Shown piece by piece: positions 1 to 5,857 of a stretch of 10,569 nucleotides of DNA. The DNA is taken from assembly GCA_002497295.1 (NCBI GenBank), contig DANO01000030.1, forward strand, positions 1 to 10,569, read 5' to 3'. The position numbers and the translations under genes were made by a program. The notes beneath the pieces were generated by a model. That model ran no database searches. It had not been told where the DNA came from and saw only the letters and a program-made list of their open reading frames with translations. Within the stretch, counting starts at the first letter, position 1. Each line of letters starts with the position of its first letter. The stretch is from Euryarchaeota archaeon UBA171 (GTDB taxonomy: Archaea; Thermoplasmatota; Poseidoniia; Poseidoniales; Thalassarchaeaceae).

Positions 1-363
1 AGTCATCGGATAATACGATCCGCCCTTCACAGTGGCATCATTGGCCACAAAAAGGCATTCTCGCCCGTTGACTACGCCTATCCCAGTGATGATACCCGCT
101 GAATATGCTCGGCCATCGTAGAGGCCATCTGCAGCAAGGGAAGAGAGTTCTAGGAACGGGGTGCCTGGGTCACATATCTCTGCTATTCGTTCCCTTGGTA
201 GGCGCTTACCCCTATCTCTGTGGAGTGACACGGCGCGTTCACTGCCGCCCTGCATAGCTGCATCGATTCTCTCACGAAGCTCCTGAATGAGGGCAGAGTT
301 ACGCTCAGAGCGTGATATCCACGCCTCATCGCCGTGATTCACGCGCGTCCGCAGCTTGGTCAT
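1..363 (-). CDS. Acyl-CoA carboxylase carboxyltransferase (beta) subunit, 3-methylcrotonyl-CoA carboxylase-like, N-terminal part
   Basis: The reverse strand from 363 to the left edge reads 121 codons without a stop, beginning MTKLRTRVNHGDEAW. It matches the N-terminus of biotin-dependent acyl-CoA carboxylase beta subunits: a helical lead-in, then LPRERIAEICDPGTPFLELS at about residues 62-81, GIITGIGVVNGREC at about 94-107 and VANDATVKGGSYYP at about 110-123 of the family pattern. VANDATVKGG(S/T)YYP is typical of the 3-methylcrotonyl-CoA carboxylase type rather than propionyl-CoA carboxylase. Such enzymes move a carboxyl group from biotin to the acyl-CoA in leucine breakdown. The ATG at 363 is preceded by AAGG four bases upstream, and the N-terminal length suits the family, which is usually about 530 residues; the remainder lies outside the window. 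Substrate choice cannot be settled from this fragment; geranyl-CoA or another acyl-CoA is possible. Confidence 0.88.
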   Translation of the reverse strand, partial: MTKLRTRVNHGDEAWISRSERNSALIQELRERIDAAMQGGSERAVSLHRDRGKRLPRERIAEICDPGTPFLELSSLAADGLYDGRAYSAGIITGIGVVNGRECLFVANDATVKGGSYYPMT

Positions 364-369
364 ATGACC
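358..369. repeat. 12-bp perfect palindrome over the carboxylase start codon
   Basis: GGTCATATGACC reads the same on both strands and contains the carboxylase ATG. It lies in the 30-bp space between two divergent genes, so a repressor site is conceivable. About two or three 12-bp palindromes are expected by chance in a window this size, so this is only a candidate. Confidence 0.3.
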
Positions 370-393
370 TTGTGGGAGGGCTTGTGGACTTGA

Positions 394-678
394 ATGCCCC
401 GAAGGATTCACACATTAGACCTCATCTCGAAAGACATGGTCGACGATTCAGACGGTAGGCGGAGGTATACTGAAGACGACATAGGGATATTCGTGACGCT
501 GGTTCGCGATGATGGTACCTATGTGGAGGCTGAGATCGTGCGTGTTTTCTGTCCGGTGTGTGGCGAGGAGTTCATCGGCACTAAGCGTGATGCAGGTGGC
601 TTCATAGCCGGCCACAGGGCCTATCATGAGCATGAAAATATGAGCGACTTGATTGCTGAGTCGATGGGCGGGGTCTGA
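394..678 (+). CDS. Small protein with CxxC...HxxxH zinc-finger-like motif, function unknown
   Basis: I do not recognise the family. The 94-residue product has a charged N-terminus, a predicted beta-rich middle (GIFVTLVRDDGTYVEAEIV, residues 31-49) and then C53-P-V-C56, a 17-residue loop, and H74-x3-H78 followed by another His at 80. This is a plausible single zinc site, with a longer loop than a classical C2H2 finger. A TGA sits directly before the ATG, so the gene cannot start further upstream in this frame. GGAGGG lies about 14 bases upstream, rather far for a ribosome binding site, and an ATG at 436 (residue 15) is an alternative start. It is divergent from the carboxylase gene with 30 bp between starts, and its stop lies 8 bp from that of the convergent aminopeptidase. 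A DNA-binding regulator of the neighbouring gene is possible but is only inference. Confidence 0.62.
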   Translation: MPRRIHTLDLISKDMVDDSDGRRRYTEDDIGIFVTLVRDDGTYVEAEIVRVFCPVCGEEFIGTKRDAGGFIAGHRAYHEHENMSDLIAESMGGV

Positions 679-686
679 CAATCCGA

Positions 687-1946
687 CTATTCGTATGCCC
701 ATTCTCCCTTCCGTATGACCGGAGTTCTGCTGCCATCCTTTGAGATTCCATCTATGTCGAGTTCGTCCGATCCAATCATCCAATCGACATGTATGTTAGA
801 CGCATTTCCACCTGCCTTGGTGACTGATTCTGGATCATCCCCTATACTCCCTCTGAAGCACTTGGAATAACACTGGCCAAGTGCGATGTGGCATGATGCA
901 TTCTCATCGTACAGCGTATTGAAGAAAAGGAGTCCTGAGGCGCTTATTGGAGAAGAATGGGGGACTAGTGCGACTTCGCCGAGTCTTCTCGCACCGTCAT
1001 CCGTGTCAAGTAGCTTCAGGAATACTTCTTCCCCCTTTTCTGCTCTCGCATCGACGATCTTTCCAGCCTCGAACCTCACCTCTATCCCATCGATGAGCGT
1101 CCCCCTGTATACCAGTGGTTTCGAAGCCCTTGCAGTGCCATCAACCCTATCTGCATGGGGTGTTGTGAAAACTTCCTCAGTGGGGATGTTCGGCGTGCAC
1201 TCGATCCCGTTTTTGGCGGTACTCGCCCCACCCTTCCATGCATGCCCTTCTGCTAGGCCTATTGTGAGATCAGTCCCGGGGGCTTTGTAGTGAAGGGAGT
1301 GGAAATCTTGTTTATTCAACCATTCTTGTCTGTTTGTTAGAGTCTCCTGATGCGACTTCCAAGCTGCTATCGGATCCTCATTATCAATCCTTGATATTGA
1401 GAATATGGCCTCTGCTAGAGCGGCGACGGCCTCATCGTCTTCCTTATCCGGGAAGACTTGCTTGGCCCATGCAAGGCCGGGGTAGGACACTATATTCCAA
1501 TTGGTGGAGAAATTTGTGATCCTCTCCATGGCTGGTTTTGCAGCTAGAGACATCGACTTTCCGGCTCTCGCAACTCTGGAGGGGTCTTGTCCAGCAAGGA
1601 GAAGTGGGTTTGCTGCCGAAATCGCAAGTCTTGCAGTGTTATTGTCAAATGCCTCGGCCATAGCCCTGTACATCCAATCTGGCGCTCTATCCAAGCTCTC
1701 GTCGGATGCGTGTTCATATCGAGCTAGGGTCAGATCATCATCGGAAAGCATGGTTGTTACAATGCCTGCTCCATTTCTGTATGCCTCGGCTGCCAGTCTT
1801 CTGACCAGCGGAAGTGCTTCCACTGGTGCTGTGATGATCAGGTCTTGTCCAGGTTGTAGATTCAGACCGACTCTTATCGAAACTTCAGCGAGACGGTCTA
1901 ACATCTCTGGTTCAAAGGGCAATTCGTCATCTGCGAGCGCGTTCAT
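687..1946 (-). CDS. M29 family metallo-aminopeptidase (AmpS/AmpT type)
   Basis: A 419-residue cytoplasmic aminopeptidase that removes N-terminal residues from peptides using two metal ions. The length fits the M29 family (about 400-420). The N-terminal signature GLNLQPGQDLIITAP is at residues 27-41. In the catalytic half, candidate metal ligands in the expected order are E258 (PTEEVF), E324 (LGEVAL), H353 (ASCHIALG), and H386 and D388 (HVDWMIGS); Y360 occupies the usual tyrosine position. All look intact. ATG at 1946 is chosen because the frame upstream has no other usual start except inside the preceding gene; AGAGGT abuts this ATG with no spacer, and M15 (ATG at 1904) would also give a family-like N-terminus. 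It is the last gene of the minus-strand run, 44 bp after the DUF63 gene, and probably serves peptide use or protein turnover. Confidence 0.93.
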   Translation of the reverse strand: MNALADDELPFEPEMLDRLAEVSIRVGLNLQPGQDLIITAPVEALPLVRRLAAEAYRNGAGIVTTMLSDDDLTLARYEHASDESLDRAPDWMYRAMAEAFDNNTARLAISAANPLLLAGQDPSRVARAGKSMSLAAKPAMERITNFSTNWNIVSYPGLAWAKQVFPDKEDDEAVAALAEAIFSISRIDNEDPIAAWKSHQETLTNRQEWLNKQDFHSLHYKAPGTDLTIGLAEGHAWKGGASTAKNGIECTPNIPTEEVFTTPHADRVDGTARASKPLVYRGTLIDGIEVRFEAGKIVDARAEKGEEVFLKLLDTDDGARRLGEVALVPHSSPISASGLLFFNTLYDENASCHIALGQCYSKCFRGSIGDDPESVTKAGGNASNIHVDWMIGSDELDIDGISKDGSRTPVIRKGEWAYE

Positions 1947-1952
1947 ACCTCT
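1947..1952 (-). promoter_or_regulatory. Shine-Dalgarno-like AGAGGT flush against the aminopeptidase ATG
   Basis: AGAGGT lies directly before the ATG at 1946 with zero spacer, too close for ordinary Shine-Dalgarno pairing. It supports either a non-standard initiation geometry or a start further inside, such as the ATG at 1904. Confidence 0.3.
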
Positions 1953-1969
1953 AGTTGATACGGCGTTGC

Positions 1970-1985
1970 GTTTGAATGTTTGAAT
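1970..1985. repeat. Tandem duplication of the 8-mer GTTTGAAT
   Basis: Two perfect adjacent copies of GTTTGAAT (1970-1977 and 1978-1985) sit in the 44-bp gap between the DUF63 and aminopeptidase genes. It could be a polymerase-slippage remnant or a small regulatory repeat. No function is evident. Confidence 0.5.
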
Positions 1986-1990
1986 TGGAC

Positions 1991-3301
1991 CTAAACACCC
2001 AGAGTGAGCCTGAACACATTTCTGAGGGCGGGTGCCATGCCAACGACCATCAGGCACAATGCGATAAGAACTCGGAGATGCTGCTGCCTATATTCGAATA
2101 TGGCTTGCGAGTAAAACCAGCAGATGACGCCTGCAATGCCGACTTTTAATATTGTAAACGTCAGAGAGGTATCCAGGACGTCGGTAACCATTGAGCTAAT
2201 TACATGCTTCTCGGTATATCCGAAATAATCTATTCCTATCCACGTAGCGATGCCATCTCCTATCTGGCCACCAACTGGAAGAAGTACAGCAGGGCTTGCA
2301 AGAACCGCTTTCTTCCTGAGTTCGTCGATTTCTTCGCCCAAGGCGGTTTTAGACTCGAGATAATCGCCCTCAGTGACTCCCGGAGGTAGTACTCCTGGGG
2401 TGTATCCCAGTTTGAGTGATTCCTCAGCAGCATCCTTGCCGAATGAATGCAGAGCATAGCAAACAAGGATTGGGACAGCGAATACGATTACTATCGGCCA
2501 TGCAGTCATCTCAGATGTTTCTCTACCTATGGCAAACCCGGCAAGCATCCCGAAGAGTACGATTGACCCTCCTACCCCAGTGGAATACACGATTCGATGG
2601 ATGTGGTCGAAGCGCTCCACATATGAGCCTGCAAGCCAATATGGGGCGGTGACTCCAAACATCGCGATGATGAGCATTACTTCCCGATCGTATGCCTCCG
2701 AGAGTATCTCGACATTGTCGCTGCTTAGAACGCTCATTCCATATATGGAGGCCTGCGCGGCTATGAGAAATGCAGAGAAATGCCTTGTAGCTGCATTCTT
2801 CTCAGCTTCTGTTTCAATTGTGCCGTTTGATACCTTGTGGCCGATAAGTCCAGCGAGGACAACCCATGCCGCTGTCTGAAAATGGACTCCTGGACTTACG
2901 AACCATGGAGCAAAGGAGCTGCTGAAGAGACCTGCGTCCTCTATGACCTCTCCAAGAGGGGCCCACAAAACCCAGGGGAGGAGTGCGATGAGCATTGCAT
3001 CGGAGCCATCGATACCAGCGATCCTCAGTAGTCCTGATAATGATACTACGAATAACGCCAGACCAATTCCATATGAGGCAGTGTTGACATAATTGTAACC
3101 GCTATCCCCACCTGACTCATTTAGAATCGAGTCGAGGAAATACGTGTAAACTGCCTCGGATAGTGGATTCTCTATATCGAGAGCATGTCCCGCCATGCCG
3201 ATACCGAATAGTATCATTACGACCAGTAGGATACGTATCGCCCATCGCTCGTAATCATAGAGGGTCTCGAGGGGGTTCACGAGGATTGCGAATCGACCCA
3301 T
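1991..3301 (-). CDS. DUF63 family multi-pass membrane protein
   Basis: A 436-residue membrane protein of the archaeal DUF63 family, whose function is unknown. About ten or eleven hydrophobic segments are visible, for example near residues 21-41, 76-95, 102-118, 141-156, 175-193, 208-227, 245-260, 268-285, 333-345, 382-400 and 410-428. Family-like stretches are NTASYGIGL (73-81), the acidic GEVIEDAGLF (117-126) with WFVSPGVHF (133-141), and near the C-terminus GDGIATWIGIDYFGYTEKHV (348-367), where D349, D358, E364 and H366 fall in or beside a hydrophobic stretch. I recall the family as usually shorter (roughly 250-300 residues), so this looks like a long version. No start lies upstream in frame because the KH gene's TGA blocks it; AAGGAG touches the ATG. 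It is the fifth gene of the run, 39 bp after the KH gene. Confidence 0.82.
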   Translation of the reverse strand: MGRFAILVNPLETLYDYERWAIRILLVVMILFGIGMAGHALDIENPLSEAVYTYFLDSILNESGGDSGYNYVNTASYGIGLALFVVSLSGLLRIAGIDGSDAMLIALLPWVLWAPLGEVIEDAGLFSSSFAPWFVSPGVHFQTAAWVVLAGLIGHKVSNGTIETEAEKNAATRHFSAFLIAAQASIYGMSVLSSDNVEILSEAYDREVMLIIAMFGVTAPYWLAGSYVERFDHIHRIVYSTGVGGSIVLFGMLAGFAIGRETSEMTAWPIVIVFAVPILVCYALHSFGKDAAEESLKLGYTPGVLPPGVTEGDYLESKTALGEEIDELRKKAVLASPAVLLPVGGQIGDGIATWIGIDYFGYTEKHVISSMVTDVLDTSLTFTILKVGIAGVICWFYSQAIFEYRQQHLRVLIALCLMVVGMAPALRNVFRLTLGV

Positions 3302-3307
3302 CTCCTT
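3302..3307 (-). promoter_or_regulatory. Shine-Dalgarno-like AAGGAG flush against the DUF63 ATG
   Basis: A strong AAGGAG core sits immediately before the ATG at 3301 with no spacer. The only alternative in-frame start near it is a GTG at codon 8, whose spacing would be too long. The same zero-spacer arrangement occurs at the next gene downstream. Confidence 0.35.
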
Positions 3308-3340
3308 GAGGGCATCGGCGCATGGAGTATTTTTTCCAAG

Positions 3341-4075
3341 TCACTCTTCCGAGTATGTGACGCTCTCATCGTCTTCTAAATCTACCATATCGTCAATCTG
3401 TGATTGGTCTTCCATATCCACTTGGGAGTTTTTGAAACGGCGATTTCGTCGATTTCGAGCATCTGAGAGGCCGGGCACCAGATCTTCAAAGCCAGACTGT
3501 TCTTCGATTTCTGAATCTCTCACCTGATAGCTTTCTAGGCTCCTGTCTTCTATGCGTCGCCTCCTACCATCTTTCTCCATGCCTCGGATGACCGTGCTGT
3601 GTTCGGCGCCATCCAATAGCCCCTCTATCGCCGTGCAGGCCATCATGAGTCCCGCCTCATCTCCAATCACCACAACGGTTGAGCCATGAATTGCAATCTC
3701 CGTGCCGGTGAATCCCTCTATCAGAGTCCTGATTTTACCGTCTCTTCCGATCAATCTGCTCCTCATTCTTCGAGTATGGTTGCCTCGTCGGCCGACCCAT
3801 TCCCTAATGTCATACATACGCAGAAAGGTATCGTCGGAAATTAATCGAACTGCCCTATTAGGAGCCAATCCCCTCCCTATTGCCCTGATTATATCTGGTA
3901 GTTTGATTCTGTGAACAGGATCGGCGTCTTCGGGCCATAATGCAGAAACCTCTCCTGTTTCAGAATCGATGTGTATCTTCACCCCAGCAGCATCTTCGAT
4001 CATTTTACGAGTTGCTCCGCCCTTGCCGATGAGAACTGCAATTCGTTCTTTGGGGATCCTCGTCAGCGGCTCCAT
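3341..4075 (-). CDS. Two-KH-domain RNA-binding protein, archaeal Pno1/Dim2 (Krr1-like) homologue
   Basis: A 244-residue RNA-binding protein related to eukaryotic Pno1/Dim2, which binds near the 3' end of small-subunit rRNA during late maturation. KH1 occupies about residues 4-75 with the GKGG loop at 17-20 and a following IEDAAGVKIHI helix-strand; KH2 is about 80-155 with its GRDG loop at 110-113 and GFTGTEIAIHGSTVVVIG at 121-138. Both GxxG loops are intact. Residues about 184-244 form a charged, mostly acidic, probably disordered tail (QIDDMVDLEDDESVTYSEE) that archaeal relatives of around 180-200 residues usually lack. It starts 25 bp after the RIO1 stop. The RIO1-KH pairing is a conserved archaeal arrangement and supports a role in 30S assembly. 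Its TGA stop is in the same frame as the following DUF63 ORF. Confidence 0.9.
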   Translation of the reverse strand: MEPLTRIPKERIAVLIGKGGATRKMIEDAAGVKIHIDSETGEVSALWPEDADPVHRIKLPDIIRAIGRGLAPNRAVRLISDDTFLRMYDIREWVGRRGNHTRRMRSRLIGRDGKIRTLIEGFTGTEIAIHGSTVVVIGDEAGLMMACTAIEGLLDGAEHSTVIRGMEKDGRRRRIEDRSLESYQVRDSEIEEQSGFEDLVPGLSDARNRRNRRFKNSQVDMEDQSQIDDMVDLEDDESVTYSEE

Positions 4076-4100
4076 GACAACTCAACCGATAGGTCCTTCT

Positions 4101-4988
4101 TCAATCCAATCCAGGAAGTGGTTCCAGATTTGGCGCTGGATCCTCAATCACTCTCAACAGAGATTCCGCAGTATCGACAGCCATTCCATTTCGATTCGCC
4201 CACTCAACTGTTCTCGTTACATCCCTGACAAGGAACTCCTTGGAAGACGGGTGCTGTTCGACCACTGCTTGGCCGACATCAATTATCCAAGGAGTACCTT
4301 CGTACCAAAGAACATTGAATTCACTGAAATCGGAATGTACCAGGGTAGCATTCTGCCATAACACTGCAATATATGTGAGCAACTTATCAAAAACATCCTC
4401 TACGTTGTCTATACTCACATCCTTCAAACGAGGAGCAGGGGCGTTCTCATTCCCAACCAGATCCATGACCAGTACATTTCTGAGATTTGCACGGGGCATC
4501 GGCACAGGAATACCGTATTTTCTGCAACGACGAAGATTTCTCAGTTCTTTCCTGACCCAGATATTGACCAGTTCTCTATGTCGTCTTTTGAGGCCGCTGA
4601 AACGCGGATCGCCATCGATATACTTGGATAAGGATTTGAAAACGGCATTGGTGGTGTGAAATATTTTTACTGCTGCCGGGCCATTTGTCGTGGTTGCATG
4701 AAAGACGTGTGCTTCCTTACCCCTAGCTATGGGAAAATCCAACGTTTCTATCTCTCCGCCCTGCATCAATTTATGCAGAGCAAGAAGTGTGCTTTGATCG
4801 AAAACACTGTCGAAAACTCGTCGATCTGCCCATTCATATTCGCCTCCGCCAAGTACCCCTGATATTCGATCTTCTATATCTCGAAAGAGTCGTTTGTATC
4901 GAGGTTCGTCCATCCATTGGTGCTGGGTTGCTGATCTTTGAAGCGCGTCGAGATGGTTGTCCCACTCCTCGTCAGGTTCTCTTGCCAT
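4101..4988 (-). CDS. rio1: RIO1-type serine protein kinase/ATPase
   Basis: A 295-residue atypical kinase of the RIO1 group, acting in late 30S subunit maturation as an ATPase/kinase. Visible parts are an N-terminal helical region (1-75), the nucleotide loop ARGKEAHVFHA (88-98), the ATP-binding Lys108 in AAVKIF, the hinge-like VLVMDLVGNENAPAPRL (172-188), the catalytic loop LVHSDFSEFNVLW (216-228) with D220 and N225, and the metal-binding D237 in IIDVGQAV, followed by QHPSSKEFLVRDV. The catalytic residues are intact. DVGQAV is close to the RIO1 pattern DVSQ(S/A)V and unlike the RIO2 pattern. The ATG at 4988 overlaps the upstream membrane-protein stop by one base (TAATG), implying translational coupling, with GGAG about 11 bases upstream. 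Standing between aIF1A and the KH gene it belongs to a ribosome-maturation operon. Confidence 0.94.
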   Translation of the reverse strand: MAREPDEEWDNHLDALQRSATQHQWMDEPRYKRLFRDIEDRISGVLGGGEYEWADRRVFDSVFDQSTLLALHKLMQGGEIETLDFPIARGKEAHVFHATTTNGPAAVKIFHTTNAVFKSLSKYIDGDPRFSGLKRRHRELVNIWVRKELRNLRRCRKYGIPVPMPRANLRNVLVMDLVGNENAPAPRLKDVSIDNVEDVFDKLLTYIAVLWQNATLVHSDFSEFNVLWYEGTPWIIDVGQAVVEQHPSSKEFLVRDVTRTVEWANRNGMAVDTAESLLRVIEDPAPNLEPLPGLD

Positions 4989-5845
4989 TAGTCCAACGCT
5001 CCATTGAGGCCATCATCAAGGGTTCGCCATATCCAGAATCCCGCTGGTAAGCTGTACAGCCCTACTGCAAGTACCCATGATACGAATGATCCCCACCATG
5101 GGCCAAGAGTTGCGAAGAATGGTATGCAGAGGAGGGCATAGATGGAGACTGAAGCAGAACCAAGCATCATTGGGCCCGTTGCCCCGACAGGGACATCGGC
5201 TCCTTGAGATATCCATAGCGATACCATTGTGGTAAGGAAGATAGCAGGGAAGACCGACACCATCCCAGATATGAAAGAAAGGCCTAGACCGGCGATCCAT
5301 ACTGAAGCAGCTATGGCAGAGCCAGCGGCAAGACCCCTTAGAAAAAGAGTGGTAGGGCCAACTTTGTTGATTCCTGGTGGTGCAGGCGGATTCGTCTTTA
5401 CTGCGTAGACGCCGATTATTACAGCGAGGGATGTGGCAAATAGACCGACCGTGCTAGGACCTATGTCGTCAGATATCATTTCAACCGAAAATGTCGATAT
5501 CCCTGCAAAAATAGCCCATATGAAGGTTGAGATTATCGAAACTGAGAATACAAGATTTGTACCGTTCATCTTCGTTCCCATAATCTTGGGCAGTATTCTC
5601 CACGAACCCAAGAATACAACATTGAGAAGCATGCCAATAGGGACCATCGACATTGCATTGGTGAAGGGTTCAATCCCACTAACACCCCCCCATATTCCAA
5701 TGCTGGCCGGTACAATGGTGGTGGGTAGTGTGATTATTCCGCCAAGAGCGCCACCGCCCCTCTCGATTACTACAGTTACGAGAATAGCGACCAGTCCGGC
5801 GAATAATGCCGGAAAGAGGATGGCAGACAACTCAAGAGAAGACAT
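4988..5845 (-). CDS. Multi-pass membrane protein with apparent internal duplication (GlpM/DUF3147-like pattern)
   Basis: I cannot name this family firmly. The 285-residue protein is almost entirely hydrophobic, with about eight to ten membrane segments (near 7-27, 33-53, 66-82, 97-116, 131-149, 168-188, 190-211, 223-243, 248-272). Two halves look alike: residues 14-80 (LFAGLVAILV..., GGALGGIITLPTTIVPASIG) and 172-240 (LAAGSAIAAS..., LSFISGMVSVFPAIFLTTMV), matching an AG pair, a Gly-rich turn and a central Pro (P41 versus P200). Each half resembles the short GlpM/DUF3147 membrane unit by eye, so it may be a fused dimer, perhaps a transporter or channel. The start is supported by GGATGAGG four bases upstream, spanning the aIF1A stop. 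It sits between aIF1A and RIO1, six bases after the former and overlapping the latter by one base, so it is surely co-transcribed with them. Confidence 0.72.
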   Translation of the reverse strand: MSSLELSAILFPALFAGLVAILVTVVIERGGGALGGIITLPTTIVPASIGIWGGVSGIEPFTNAMSMVPIGMLLNVVFLGSWRILPKIMGTKMNGTNLVFSVSIISTFIWAIFAGISTFSVEMISDDIGPSTVGLFATSLAVIIGVYAVKTNPPAPPGINKVGPTTLFLRGLAAGSAIAASVWIAGLGLSFISGMVSVFPAIFLTTMVSLWISQGADVPVGATGPMMLGSASVSIYALLCIPFFATLGPWWGSFVSWVLAVGLYSLPAGFWIWRTLDDGLNGALD

Positions 5846-5849
5846 ACGG

Positions 5850-5857
5850 CCTCATCC
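5850..5857 (-). promoter_or_regulatory. Ribosome binding site GGATGAGG of the duplicated membrane protein
   Basis: GGATGAGG overlaps the TGA stop of aIF1A and lies four bases before the ATG at 5845. It fixes that start and suggests that translation is coupled to termination on aIF1A. Confidence 0.5.

Noticed and set aside
448..783. Minus-strand open frame of 111 codons opposite the zinc-finger gene
   Set aside because: It overlaps both the plus-strand zinc-finger gene and the end of the aminopeptidase, shows no family pattern, and the plus-strand reading carries an organised Cys/His motif.
1501..1983. Plus-strand open frame of 160 codons
   Set aside because: It is antisense to the catalytic aminopeptidase gene, has no recognisable domain, and is explained by the codon bias of the true gene.
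1947..2057. N-terminal extension of the aminopeptidase to 2057
   Set aside because: The extra 37 residues would lie within the DUF63 gene and the spacer and are unlike M29 N-termini; the ATG at 1946 fits the family length.
3299..3343. Possible read-through fusion of the KH protein and DUF63, since the KH TGA is in frame with DUF63 and separated by 13 sense codons
   Set aside because: Same-frame neighbours occur one time in three by chance, there is no sign of a recoding element, and both proteins are complete by themselves.
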